From positions 372,001-436,000 of the forward strand of contig CASIBO010000002.1 of assembly GCA_949372755.1 (NCBI GenBank): a DNA stretch of 64,000 nucleotides. Direction: 5' to 3'. The notes beneath the pieces were generated by a model that did not search any database, had not been told where the DNA came from, and saw nothing but the letters and a program-made list of their open reading frames with translations. This DNA is from UBA9926 sp018645765. GTDB lineage: Bacteria; Pseudomonadota; Gammaproteobacteria; Pseudomonadales; Azotimanducaceae. The position numbers and the translations under genes were made by a program. Positions 8,487 to 17,140 of this stretch are shown here, piece after piece (position 1 is the stretch's first letter; the number at the start of each line of letters is the position of its first letter).

Positions 8487-8515
8487 AAAAGAGCGACATG
8501 ATCGCTCTTTTTTTT
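8487..8515. terminator. Bidirectional intrinsic terminator between rpmG and the hydantoinase gene
   Basis: A stem GAGCGA (8491-8496) / TCGCTC (8502-8507) with loop CATGA is followed by a run of eight T on the plus strand and preceded by AAAA on the other side, so the stem extends by A-T pairs and can work in both directions. It ends transcription of rpmB-rpmG and of the convergent hydantoinase gene, whose stop lies at its edge. Confidence 0.85.
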
Positions 8516-10490
8516 ATTCCTCGATTGAGGAATCCCTTTCTCGGTTCAGCTGTAGATGCCCCGCGGCAAGTTTTACAAGTGTCCATCCGGGTTTCACCCA
8601 AACACAGGTGTGCTCAGCCGTCACGATCATCGGGCCAGTATAAGCTTGGTCTGGGATGAGGTTTTGCCAAGCCTGTTGGGGCGTTGTATTGGGGGTTGTT
8701 TGCGGTGCTTGGACCGGGCCTTCGGTGCTTGGTTTGGGGATTATGGCGGTTTTTAAACGCGGTATACCCGCAACTCTAACCCGTAAGGCAACGAGCTCGA
8801 GACCCGTATTGAGCTGATGCCCATATCGATTTTGGTGTTGCACTTCAAAGTCAGTGAAGGCGGCCTGAAGGTCAAACAGATACGGCACGCTCAAGGTTTG
8901 CGTTTGCCCTTGATATCGAAGTTCAAAAACGGGATGAACGGTTGTGTCATGAATACCTTCCGCTGCGAGCGCAGTGCGCGCGGCTTGTACTAAATCATCG
9001 AGCCGATCCCGGATATCCTGCGGGTCGCAGTCTTTGGCGCGCAGATTGACGCTCCGAGTGAGTTCTCGGCCGGGCGTTGCGGCAAGCATCCCGAGTGCTG
9101 AGAAGATCCCCGCGTCAGCAGGCACAAGGGTTTGATGCATCCCTAGCTGCTCCGCCAGTTCACACAAATGTAAGCCGCCGGCGCCCCCAAAACAGCAGAG
9201 CGTAAAGGCCTTTGGGTCATATCCTTTTTGAATTGAGATGAACCTCAAAGTCTCTGCCATGGTCTCATTGGCCAGCGTCACGATCCCTTGGGCGGTCTCG
9301 ATGGGCGATAAATTCAAAGATGTCGCAAGTTCCGCAACAGCCCCATGGGCTTTTTCAGCGTCTAACCACAAGTTGTCGGCCAAAGGCTGGTTCGCTGGCA
9401 ATCGGCCCAGCACCACGTTGGCATCGGTGACGGTGGCCGCTTTGCCGCCCAAGTTATAACAAGCAGGGCCCGGTTGCGCGCCCGCGGAGCGGGGGCCAAC
9501 TTTAAGTAATCCCCCAGCATCGATTTCGGCAATACTGCCCCCGCCGGCGCCAATGGTTTGGATGTCAATGGCGGGTATGGCGATCGGCAAACCGGTAAGG
9601 TGCATATTTTTGGAGATCGCAAGGTCGTGGTGGATCAGGGAAACGTCCGTTGAGGTCCCGCCCATGTCGAAGGTCATCAGTTGTTCGCTCGCAAGAAGTG
9701 TGCGCGCCGCGATCAAGCCACCCGCTGGACCGGATAGCAGTAGGCGTACGGCTTGCCCTGCAGCTTGTTCGGCGGCGAGGGTGAGCCCGGAGGATTGCAT
9801 CACCGTCAGCCGGCTGGGTGCGATCTTGGACTGAAGTTGATCTAAGTAGCGCGCAATGATCGGTCCGAGGGCGGCGTTTAAATAAGTGGCGACGCCGCGT
9901 TCATATTCTCCCATTTCTGGTAAAACGTCGGATGAAACACTTACAAAATATTGGGACCCGAAGCGGGCTTTCAAAACCTGCTCCTCGGTGTCGTCGATAA
10001 AGGAGAATAAAAGGTTAATCGCTAGCGCGTCGGGTGGATCGTTTGCCAAGGCTGCCGCAAGGACATTGATCGCCTCCGGGTCCAGGATTGTGATGAGGTC
10101 GCCCTTGGCATTGCGTCGAACGGGTAGTTCAAAGATCGCGCTTTGATCAATGGTTAAGGTTCTTTTAGTGGGCGTGAGGCGATAAAGGTCCGCGCGGTTT
10201 TGTCGGCCAATGGATAAGAGATCCCCCAAGCCTTGGTTACACACATAAGCGGTTTTTGCGCCGCGACCCTCAAGGGCCGCATTGGTGGCAACCGTTGTGC
10301 CGTGAATGATGGTTAACTGCCCCGCGGCGCAAAGTGCATCGAGTCCTAGCGCCCCGAGGCCCTCAAAGATGGCTTGCTCCGGTGCATCCGGCGTTGAGAG
10401 TCTTTTGTGCGTAATAAGGTGACCATTGTGCAGGTAGGCAAAATCGGTAAACGTCCCGCCGGTGTCGATCCCCAATAAATGTTCACTCAT
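8514..10490 (-). CDS. Hydantoinase/oxoprolinase family protein, HyuA-type subunit
   Basis: Proteins of this family hydrolyse cyclic amides such as N-methylhydantoin or 5-oxoproline, using ATP. The 658-residue product starts with the phosphate-binding motif LLGIDTGGTFTD and has a second nucleotide-binding stretch (TFDMGGTSTDVSL) and GAGGGSIAEID, as in HyuA. Length fits a stand-alone A subunit. A HyuB partner normally lies next to HyuA; none is adjacent or elsewhere in this window, so the substrate cannot be told. The gene separates rpmG from mutM, which are neighbours in many relatives, so it may be a later insertion. The start at 10490 is the first ATG before the motif. Confidence 0.85.
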   Translation of the reverse strand: MSEHLLGIDTGGTFTDFAYLHNGHLITHKRLSTPDAPEQAIFEGLGALGLDALCAAGQLTIIHGTTVATNAALEGRGAKTAYVCNQGLGDLLSIGRQNRADLYRLTPTKRTLTIDQSAIFELPVRRNAKGDLITILDPEAINVLAAALANDPPDALAINLLFSFIDDTEEQVLKARFGSQYFVSVSSDVLPEMGEYERGVATYLNAALGPIIARYLDQLQSKIAPSRLTVMQSSGLTLAAEQAAGQAVRLLLSGPAGGLIAARTLLASEQLMTFDMGGTSTDVSLIHHDLAISKNMHLTGLPIAIPAIDIQTIGAGGGSIAEIDAGGLLKVGPRSAGAQPGPACYNLGGKAATVTDANVVLGRLPANQPLADNLWLDAEKAHGAVAELATSLNLSPIETAQGIVTLANETMAETLRFISIQKGYDPKAFTLCCFGGAGGLHLCELAEQLGMHQTLVPADAGIFSALGMLAATPGRELTRSVNLRAKDCDPQDIRDRLDDLVQAARTALAAEGIHDTTVHPVFELRYQGQTQTLSVPYLFDLQAAFTDFEVQHQNRYGHQLNTGLELVALRVRVAGIPRLKTAIIPKPSTEGPVQAPQTTPNTTPQQAWQNLIPDQAYTGPMIVTAEHTCVWVKPGWTLVKLAAGHLQLNRERDSSIEE

Positions 10491-10598
10491 GAGCTGTGCG
10501 ATAATCCCTGAAAGTGAAAATGTAGCAGAAAGCCTCGAGTGTCACACGTCCTCGAAGGCAGATGACGTTTGAAATCGAGCTAACGGATACCCAGCCCC

Positions 10599-11408
10599 AT
10601 GCCAGAGCTACCAGAAGTTGAAACAACCCGTGCGGGCATTGCTCCCCACCTCCAAGGGGTTGTGATCCAAGCTGTTATCGTTCGCGAGTCCAGATTGCGG
10701 TGGCCGGTTTCAGAACAGTTGGCGCAAATGGCGACTGGACAAAAGGTGCTCGCCGTTGAGCGCCGCGCCAAGTACCTTTTAATAAAATTGGCAAATGGGT
10801 ATCTGATGCTTCATCTCGGGATGTCGGGCAGTTTACGAATTCTGCCGGCGTCGACGCTGCCTCAGAAACATGATCATGTTGACTTGGTTTTTGATTCCGG
10901 CCTGTTACTGCGCTACCGCGACCCGAGACGATTCGGCTCGGTCTTTTGGTTGAATGACTTGAATCATCGACTGTTGAACGATCTGGGACCAGAACCACTA
11001 GGGCCGGAATTCAGTGGTTTAACTCTGTACCACGCATCCCGGGGTAAAACCAGAAACGTCAAAACCTTGATTATGGATGCGAAAGTTGTGGTGGGAGTGG
11101 GTAATATCTATGCCAATGAAGCGTTGTATCTTTCTGGGATCAAGCCGACGGCGATCTCTGGCCGAATCTCCAAAGCGCGTTTCGAGCGCTTGGCTGCAGC
11201 CATTCAGGCCGTCTTAACTAAGGCGATCCAAGCCGGTGGCACCAGTCTCCGCGATTTCTTAAAAGAGGATGGTACCCCAGGCTACTTTCGCCATGAGCTC
11301 AAAGTTTATGGTCGCGAGGGCGAGTGCTGCGAAGGCTGCGGCAGCGCCCTAAAATCACTGCGCATTACCGGTCGAGCCACGGTGTATTGCCCGGTCTGTC
11401 AGCGTTAA
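10599..11408 (+). CDS. mutM: Formamidopyrimidine-DNA glycosylase
   Basis: MutM (Fpg) removes 8-oxoguanine and formamidopyrimidines from DNA and cleaves the abasic site. The 269-residue enzyme begins MPELPEVETT, so the catalytic Pro1 and Glu2 (after Met removal) are present. Other family segments are KYLLIKL, HLGMSGSLRI and VGNIYANEALY. The C-terminal zinc finger has Cys-x2-Cys in CCEGCGS and CPVCQR at the end. It shares its last four bases with the stop of convergent coaD. Confidence 0.97.
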   Translation: MPELPEVETTRAGIAPHLQGVVIQAVIVRESRLRWPVSEQLAQMATGQKVLAVERRAKYLLIKLANGYLMLHLGMSGSLRILPASTLPQKHDHVDLVFDSGLLLRYRDPRRFGSVFWLNDLNHRLLNDLGPEPLGPEFSGLTLYHASRGKTRNVKTLIMDAKVVVGVGNIYANEALYLSGIKPTAISGRISKARFERLAAAIQAVLTKAIQAGGTSLRDFLKEDGTPGYFRHELKVYGREGECCEGCGSALKSLRITGRATVYCPVCQR

Positions 11409-11881
11409 CCGATGAGGCCTTCTGCGATGGCCTCAGCAACAGCAGGATGGACAAAACTGCTGACATCGCCTTGATAAGAGGCGATTTGACGCACCAAGGT
11501 TGAGGAAATGTAGGAATACTCCTCGGAGGGCGCCAAAAAAACGGTTTCAAGGCCAGGCGCGAGCACCCGATTCATATTCAGCATCTGAAATTCGTATTCG
11601 AAATCGGTCACCGTTCGAATCCCTTTTAAAATCACGCCCGCGCCGACCTCTTTGGCGAAATCAACGGTTAAGGTGTTAAAGCCTCGGACTTCAACATTGC
11701 TCAAATGCGCCAGTGCTTTTTCTGCGAGTTCGACCCGGAGCTCGAGAACGCTGGGATCTTTCTGGGGACTGGTTGCGATGCCCAGTACGACACGATCAAA
11801 AAGAAGCGATGCCCGTTGAACCAAATCGGCATGACCATTGTGAATGGGGTTGAATGTCCCTGGATATAGAACCGTACTCAT
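11405..11881 (-). CDS. coaD: Phosphopantetheine adenylyltransferase
   Basis: CoaD adenylates 4'-phosphopantetheine, the penultimate step of coenzyme A synthesis. The 158-residue product starts YPGTFNPIHNGH (nucleotidyltransferase T/HxGH motif) and has PSEEYSYISSTLVRQIA near the C-terminus, the classic second motif. Length is normal. Its stop shares the tetranucleotide TTAA with the stop of mutM (11405-11408). rsmD lies upstream on the same strand, matching the common rsmD-coaD pairing. Confidence 0.97.
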   Translation of the reverse strand: MSTVLYPGTFNPIHNGHADLVQRASLLFDRVVLGIATSPQKDPSVLELRVELAEKALAHLSNVEVRGFNTLTVDFAKEVGAGVILKGIRTVTDFEYEFQMLNMNRVLAPGLETVFLAPSEEYSYISSTLVRQIASYQGDVSSFVHPAVAEAIAEGLIG

Positions 11882-11942
11882 AGCGTCTCTCCTGTAACAG
11901 GCCGAAATAATACCGCACCCAAGAGCGGGAATAAATCAGTGA

Positions 11943-12518
11943 TCATTGTGTGAGGAGCGCATAATGAACCTGCCCTGCTCGTTTTTGCCGGTAGAGCGTG
12001 AGCCCCTGTTGAGCGATGTTTGCAATCACGTCGGCTGAGGGGGCTTCCAAATAGAGCATGCCATCGCGCGCAAGAAAGTCATTTTTGAGTAAGGCAGGTA
12101 CAATATCCAAATATCGATCGGTGTCGAATGGTGGGTCAACAAAGATCAGGTGATAAGGTTTTGCAGGTTTGGTTTGGATCAGTTTGAAGGCATCTTGAGC
12201 GTGGACCTGGCACTGCGCGGCCTCGATCTGAAATGCGGAGCAGATCGTTTGAAAGTGTTGGATCTGGGCCTTGGCGGTATCAACGACTGTGCAAGCTTCA
12301 GCGCCCCGGGAGAGTGCTTCTAGACTTAAAATACCGCTCCCGGCAAACAACTCGAGACTACGACAACCGCTAACCTTGCCTTGCAGCCAGTTAAACAAAG
12401 TCTCTCGAACCCGGTCTGGCGTGGGCCGCAGCCCTGGGCTCGGTGTAAATGAAACTTTGCGGCCGCGCCAATTACCACCGATAATTCGAAGGTGCGAAGT
12501 TTGAGAAGGGTTTGGCAA
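11943..12518 (-). CDS. rsmD: 16S rRNA (guanine966-N2)-methyltransferase
   Basis: RsmD methylates G966 of 16S rRNA using SAM. The visible protein has LRIIGGNWRGRK near the N-terminus, RPTPDRVRETLFNWL, the SAM motif LELFAGSGILSLEALSRGA and the catalytic motif IFVDPPF. The frame is open further upstream, but the extension reads into divergent ftsY. The only sensible start inside the homologous region is a TTG at 12518, giving about 191 residues (E. coli 198). With that start, only 27 bases separate it from the ftsY ATG. The start is inferred; the family is certain. Confidence 0.9.
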   Translation of the reverse strand: MPNPSQTSHLRIIGGNWRGRKVSFTPSPGLRPTPDRVRETLFNWLQGKVSGCRSLELFAGSGILSLEALSRGAEACTVVDTAKAQIQHFQTICSAFQIEAAQCQVHAQDAFKLIQTKPAKPYHLIFVDPPFDTDRYLDIVPALLKNDFLARDGMLYLEAPSADVIANIAQQGLTLYRQKRAGQVHYALLTQ

Positions 12519-12545
12519 ACGGCTGGACCAGAAGTGAGTTAATGA

Positions 12546-13505
12546 ATGATGGACAATGTTGCAGATCAAGCCACCCAAGGCAAGCCGGGATTGTTGGCGC
12601 GCCTGAAGCAGGGCCTGGCTAAAACGCGTCGAGGCTTCTCTGAGCAAGTGGCGGCGCTCTTTTTAGGTGCGAAGGTCATTGACCAAGCGCTGTTGGATTC
12701 GATCGAGACGTTGCTGATTACGTCTGATTTTGGGGTCGCGGTCACCCGGGACGTGATTGACCGATTGACCCAACAGGTCGAGCGCAAAGACTTATCCGAT
12801 GCCATGGCGTTGAAAAATGCCCTTCGAGTCCATTTGCTAGGACTATTACAGAACACGGCGACCGACTTGGTGCTTGACGGGCCAGGCCCCCAGGTAATCT
12901 TGATGGTGGGCGTGAATGGTGCCGGCAAGACGACAACGGCTGGCAAGTTAGCCCACCATTTTAAGCAACAAAACCGCTCGGTGCTGCTGGCCGCCGGGGA
13001 CACGTTTCGAGCCGCCGCGGTTGAGCAGCTTAAAACCTGGGGCGCGCGTAATGATGTTGATGTGATTGCGCAGCATACGGGCGCCGACAGCGCGTCGGTC
13101 ATCTTTGATGCGCTTGCGGCGGCCAAATCCAGGGCGTTCGATGTGCTGATTGCCGATACCGCTGGCCGGTTGCAGAACAAAAAGAACTTAATGCAAGAAC
13201 TTGAAAAAATTGTCCGCGTCATTCGGCGGCAAGACGAGACGGCGCCGCACAGCGTACTCCTGGTGATTGATGCCACCACCGGACAAAATGCCATTGCTCA
13301 AGCGCAGGCCTTTATGACCGACGTTGAGGTCACCGGTTTGGTTTTAACGAAACTCGATGGCACGGCTAAGGGCGGCGTTGTGTTCGCGTTGACGCAAGCC
13401 TTAGGCTTGCCGATTCATTTCGTTGGTATTGGCGAGGCCTTGGATGACTTGAAACCGTTCGATGCCGAATTGTTTGTTGATGCGATTTTACAAGGCACGG
13501 ATTGA
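12546..13505 (+). CDS. ftsY: Signal recognition particle receptor FtsY
   Basis: FtsY is the membrane-associated GTPase that receives SRP-bound ribosomes. The 319-residue product has the amphipathic membrane-targeting helix near the N-terminus (LLARLKQGLAKTRRGF), then the N and G domains: GVNGAGKTTTAGKLA (P-loop), DTFRAAAVEQL, DTAGRLQNKKNLMQEL and TKLDGTAKGG. It lacks the long acidic A domain that makes E. coli FtsY about 500 residues. It heads the ftsY-ftsE-ftsX-rpoH cluster and overlaps ftsE by one base. Confidence 0.96.
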   Translation: MMDNVADQATQGKPGLLARLKQGLAKTRRGFSEQVAALFLGAKVIDQALLDSIETLLITSDFGVAVTRDVIDRLTQQVERKDLSDAMALKNALRVHLLGLLQNTATDLVLDGPGPQVILMVGVNGAGKTTTAGKLAHHFKQQNRSVLLAAGDTFRAAAVEQLKTWGARNDVDVIAQHTGADSASVIFDALAAAKSRAFDVLIADTAGRLQNKKNLMQELEKIVRVIRRQDETAPHSVLLVIDATTGQNAIAQAQAFMTDVEVTGLVLTKLDGTAKGGVVFALTQALGLPIHFVGIGEALDDLKPFDAELFVDAILQGTD

Positions 13506-14161
13506 TGTTGGTTTTTGATCATGTTTCCAAGCGCTACCCGAACGGTTATGACGCGTTGTCCGATGTCTCGCTTTCGGTCGATGCGGGTGAGTTTGTCTTT
13601 TTGACCGGGCCTTCCGGCGCGGGCAAATCGACCTTATTAAAGTTGATCAATGGGGTGGAACGCAGCTCCCGAGGGCAAGTTCATATCGCCGGGCAAAACA
13701 TCACCCGGCTACCCGCTCGTAAAATACCCACCCTGAGACAGAGCATTGGCGTGGTGTTCCAAAACCATCAGTTGCTGTTTGATCGGCGGGTTTATGACAA
13801 CGTGGCCTTGCCGTTATTAATCGCTGGTATGAAGCCGACTGACATTGGGCGTCGGGTTCGAGCGGCGCTGTCTAAAGTGGGCTTGACTGGGCGCGAGGAC
13901 GATTGGCCTGAAACCTTATCTGGCGGTGAGCAACAACGCGTAGGGATCGCGCGGGCGGTTGTGCACCGACCGCCGATTCTGCTTGCGGATGAGCCGACGG
14001 GCAACCTAGACCCTGATCTGAGTCGAGAAATCATGTCCTTATTTCTACAATTCAGTCAGTTGGGGGTAACCGTTTTGATTGCGACCCATGATTTAGAATT
14101 GGTTGAGGCTATGCCGGCCCGGCGCGTGCAGCTCCAGGACGGTAGGATGATAGCGCGATGA
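13505..14161 (+). CDS. ftsE: Cell division ATP-binding protein FtsE
   Basis: FtsE is the ATPase of the FtsEX complex, which activates septal peptidoglycan hydrolases at the division site. The protein has Walker A GPSGAGKSTLLK, signature LSGGEQQRVGIARA, Walker B ILLADEPTG and the switch His in IATHDLE. I chose the ATG at 13505, overlapping the ftsY stop (TGATG), rather than a TTG one codon earlier. The length of 218 residues is typical. It overlaps ftsX by four bases. Confidence 0.96.
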   Translation: MLVFDHVSKRYPNGYDALSDVSLSVDAGEFVFLTGPSGAGKSTLLKLINGVERSSRGQVHIAGQNITRLPARKIPTLRQSIGVVFQNHQLLFDRRVYDNVALPLLIAGMKPTDIGRRVRAALSKVGLTGREDDWPETLSGGEQQRVGIARAVVHRPPILLADEPTGNLDPDLSREIMSLFLQFSQLGVTVLIATHDLELVEAMPARRVQLQDGRMIAR

Positions 14162-15126
14162 ACGAGTCCGCGAGCGGCTCCGGCGCGCATATTCGGCAGA
14201 TTAATCGCACCGACCGATTGAAAGCATGGTCCAGACATCATCGGCAGCTGTTTCGAAGTACCCTTATCACGTTGCTCAATCAGCCCGGGGCCTTGCTGAT
14301 TACCTGGCTCGTGATTGGCATCGCCTTATCCCTACCCATTTTGCTGAGTCTGGCCTTGCGAGAAATCTCCGAGGCTGACACACGACAGGTGATCCAGCCG
14401 GCTATGAGCGTCTATCTCTCGGTGCCTAGCGAGAGTGAAACGGCGCAGGCTCTGCTGCAAAGTCTCCGGGCATCCAGTGCGGTGGGAGAAGTGCGGCTGA
14501 TCACGGAACAAGCAGCGCTCATGGAGTTCTCGAGTCTTGCTGGGTTTGGGGATGTTTTGAACGCTTTTTCGGAAAATCCGCTGCCGGGCATCATCGAAGT
14601 CGTGCCCAATGAGCGAGACGGGGCGGGGATCAAGCTCCTTGCTCAGCAAATAGCAGGTCAAGATGGGGTTGACCAAGTGAGTTTTGATGCCGCTTGGCTC
14701 GAGCGATTGAGCGCCATATTGGGCATTTTGGAACGGGTGTTATACGCTTTGGGGGTGCTTTTTTCCGGTGCGGTGATTTTCACTATTGGTAACACGCTGC
14801 GGCTAACCATCGAAAATCAGCGCGCCGAAATAGAAATCACAAAGTTATTCGGCGGATCAGACAGCTTTGTCCAACGGCCGTTCATCTATCGAGGCTTCTG
14901 GTTGGGTTTTGGGGGGGCCTTGCTGGCCTTTTTGATCATTCAAGCAAGCCTTATGTATCTTTCGGGCCCGGTTGAGCGTCTCGCCCAGTCCTATCGGAGC
15001 AATTTTGCGTTGGAGGCCTTGGATTTTGGGGAATCGATCGGGCTTTTCGCACTGGGCGCGCTGCTTGGGATTCTAGGGTCCTGGGTGTCGGTCTGGCGTT
15101 ATTTGAAGCAAATTCAACCAAAATAG
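14158..15126 (+). CDS. ftsX: Cell division protein FtsX
   Basis: FtsX is the membrane partner of FtsE. The 322-residue protein has four predicted membrane segments: one near residues 42-66, then three towards the C-terminus (around 195-220, 245-270, 285-315). A periplasmic loop of over 100 residues separates the first from the second; in E. coli this loop contacts EnvC. The ATG overlaps the ftsE stop (ATGA), so translation is coupled. The C-terminal FtsX domain segments ITKLFGGSDSFVQRPFIYRG are characteristic. Confidence 0.95.
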   Translation: MNESASGSGAHIRQINRTDRLKAWSRHHRQLFRSTLITLLNQPGALLITWLVIGIALSLPILLSLALREISEADTRQVIQPAMSVYLSVPSESETAQALLQSLRASSAVGEVRLITEQAALMEFSSLAGFGDVLNAFSENPLPGIIEVVPNERDGAGIKLLAQQIAGQDGVDQVSFDAAWLERLSAILGILERVLYALGVLFSGAVIFTIGNTLRLTIENQRAEIEITKLFGGSDSFVQRPFIYRGFWLGFGGALLAFLIIQASLMYLSGPVERLAQSYRSNFALEALDFGESIGLFALGALLGILGSWVSVWRYLKQIQPK

Positions 15127-15142
15127 TCGGAATCCCGTACCA

Positions 15143-15172
15143 TTGTATCAAGATGGGGCTCAATGCTAGAAT
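15143..15172 (+). promoter_or_regulatory. Predicted promoter in front of rpoH
   Basis: TTGTAT (15143-15148) and TAGAAT (15167-15172) are 18 bases apart, and the -10 is preceded by TG one base away, an extended -10. The start site would lie near 15179, after the upstream ATG at 15163 and before the ATG at 15205. A separate rpoH promoter after ftsX is common in Gammaproteobacteria. Confidence 0.5.
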
Positions 15173-15204
15173 TTGCGCCCCGAAATCAAGGGTTTAGAAC
15201 AAGC

Positions 15205-16062
15205 ATGAGCGCTTATCCAATTCCGATCAATATCGAGTCCCCTGGCGCGAATCTAGAGGCGTACGTGCGCGCGGTCAACGCCATCTCGGTATTGTCCGTT
15301 GAAGAGGAGCGGGCGCTTGCGGAGCGCCTGCATGGTTTCGGGGATGTCGAGGCGGCCCGTCAATTGGTTTTGGCAAACCTGAGATTTGTGATTTACATCG
15401 CGAGAAGCTACTCCGGGTATGGGTTGTCTGAAGCCGACTTAATTCAAGAAGGCAATGTTGGCTTGATGAAGGCGGTAAAGCGCTTTAACCCAGAATTTCA
15501 GGTTCGATTAGTGTCTTTCGCCGTGCATTGGATCAAAGCAGAGATTCACGAGTTTATTCTTAGAAATTGGCGCATTGTGCGGGTCGCAACGACCAAGGCG
15601 CAGCGCAAGTTGTTTTTCAACCTGCGCAGCCAGAAAAACCGACTGGGTTGGTTACGTCATCAAGAGGTCCAAGACATTGCCGAGGCTTTGGGCGTTAAAC
15701 CTGAAACGGTCTTGCAAATGGAAGGCCGGCTGAGCGCACAAGATCCATCGTTTGAATTGCCCGAGGGTGATGATGAAGAGACGTTTATTGCGTCGCCGTC
15801 ACAGTTTTTGGCGCAGCCTGATTCTGATCCCGCCAATATTGTTGAGCATCTGGATACCCACTCAGATGAAACCGGTCAATTGCGCGAGGGTCTTGCAGCA
15901 CTCGATGAGCGAGCGCGTGATATCTTGACCAAGCGCTGGCTCATTGAGCCCAAGTCGACACTCCAGGAATTAGCAGGCTACTACGGCATCTCTGCCGAAC
16001 GCGTTCGCCAGCTTGAACAAGCGGCGCTTAAAAAACTCCGACTTAATATTCAGATTCAGTAA
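15205..16062 (+). CDS. rpoH: RNA polymerase sigma factor RpoH (sigma32)
   Basis: RpoH directs transcription of heat-shock genes. The protein shows region 2 (DLIQEGNVGLMKAVKRFNP, then VSFAVHWIKAEIHEFILRNWRIV), the RpoH box QRKLFFNLRS that sets this sigma apart and is linked to FtsH-dependent turnover, and region 4 (STLQELAGYYGISAERVRQL). I chose ATG 15205 (285 residues, close to E. coli's 284) because homologues begin about here and the best promoter lies just before it; an in-frame ATG at 15163 would add 14 residues. It follows ftsX as in E. coli. Confidence 0.94.
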   Translation: MSAYPIPINIESPGANLEAYVRAVNAISVLSVEEERALAERLHGFGDVEAARQLVLANLRFVIYIARSYSGYGLSEADLIQEGNVGLMKAVKRFNPEFQVRLVSFAVHWIKAEIHEFILRNWRIVRVATTKAQRKLFFNLRSQKNRLGWLRHQEVQDIAEALGVKPETVLQMEGRLSAQDPSFELPEGDDEETFIASPSQFLAQPDSDPANIVEHLDTHSDETGQLREGLAALDERARDILTKRWLIEPKSTLQELAGYYGISAERVRQLEQAALKKLRLNIQIQ

Positions 16063-16065
16063 TCG

Positions 16066-16458
16066 ATGATGCTCAATGCTTTGATGACGTTCGGTGCTCT
16101 GAGTGCTGCTACGTCTGTTGTCTTGGGTGCGTTTGGCGCACATGCGCTAAAAGGAAAGCTTACGGGTGCGAGTCTGGCCACGTTTGAAACGGCGGTGCAC
16201 TATCAGATGACCCACAGTCTTGGGTTGTTGCTGGTCGGCGTTTTGATGCTGGTACTCGGGGTCAAGACGCCTTGGTTGACCGCCGCTTGGAGCTTCGCCG
16301 CGGGGATTCTTTTGTTCTCCGGCAGCCTATATGGCCTTGCGCTGCTGGGTTGGCGTTGGTTGGGGCCGGTCACGCCCATCGGGGGCGCTCTGTTTATTGT
16401 GGGGTGGTTAGCCTTGGCCTATGGTCTGCTGACGGCAGTCGCGCGCGACTCGGCTTAG
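16066..16458 (+). CDS. DUF423 family membrane protein (YgdD-like)
   Basis: This is a 130-residue inner-membrane protein of unknown function. It has four predicted hydrophobic helices and the family signature GAFGAHALKGKL near residues 22-33, then TAVHYQMTHSLGLL. Length and pattern match the DUF423/YgdD family. It starts three bases after the rpoH stop and precedes trmB, so it is probably part of the same transcript. No function is proposed. Confidence 0.88.
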   Translation: MMLNALMTFGALSAATSVVLGAFGAHALKGKLTGASLATFETAVHYQMTHSLGLLLVGVLMLVLGVKTPWLTAAWSFAAGILLFSGSLYGLALLGWRWLGPVTPIGGALFIVGWLALAYGLLTAVARDSA

Positions 16459-16472
16459 CGCGCTGAACCTTC

Positions 16473-17135
16473 GTGACAACCCCTATCGAGCCCAAACGAT
16501 CGCCAATTCGAAGTTTTGTCATTCGCCAAGGTCGATTGTCCAAAGGGCAGCGGCGCGGCCTCGAAGAGATCTATCCGCAATTTGAACTTAAGCAAACCTC
16601 GCTTGCCGCGCCGCAATCGGCCTACCCCAGTGATCAGCCGTTAACCCTCGAGGTGGGGTTTGGGATGGGCGATTCCCTTGCAGAAATGGCGGTGAACGCG
16701 CCAGAACGGAATTTCCTTGGGCTGGAGGTGCATGGTCCCGGAGTGGGTCATTTGATGATCCAAGCCGCGAATCTAGGGCTAACCAATCTCCGAGTACTCA
16801 ACTCGGACGTTTGGTCGGTCTTGCCGAGTTTACCGCCGGCCAGTCTCGCCTGTTTTCAAGTCTTCTTTCCTGACCCTTGGCATAAGAAAAGGCATCACAA
16901 AAGACGGTTGATCAATGCGGTGTTTTTAGACGCAGTTGCGGAGAAGCTGCAACCCCGCGGCATTCTGCACATCGCAACGGATTGGCAGCCTTACGCCGAA
17001 GAAATTTATGACCATCTTGGACGTCATCCCGGGTTTAGTCTCTGCCCTGCCCCAGCGCGGGCTGAAACCAAGTATGAACGACGAGGCCAGCGTTTGGGTC
17101 ATGTCGTGACAGACCTTGCAGCCCAAGTGGCGTAA
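16473..17135 (+). CDS. trmB: tRNA (guanine46-N7)-methyltransferase
   Basis: TrmB methylates G46 of the tRNA variable loop with SAM. The 220-residue product has the SAM-binding segment LEVGFGMGDSLAEMA, FLGLEVHGPGVGHLM and the diagnostic FPDPWHKKRHHKRRL. The start is a GTG at 16473 with only a weak ribosome-binding site; translation may be coupled to the gene just upstream. It ends five bases from the stop of convergent hemW. Confidence 0.95.
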   Translation: MTTPIEPKRSPIRSFVIRQGRLSKGQRRGLEEIYPQFELKQTSLAAPQSAYPSDQPLTLEVGFGMGDSLAEMAVNAPERNFLGLEVHGPGVGHLMIQAANLGLTNLRVLNSDVWSVLPSLPPASLACFQVFFPDPWHKKRHHKRRLINAVFLDAVAEKLQPRGILHIATDWQPYAEEIYDHLGRHPGFSLCPAPARAETKYERRGQRLGHVVTDLAAQVA

Positions 17136-17140
17136 GTCAG

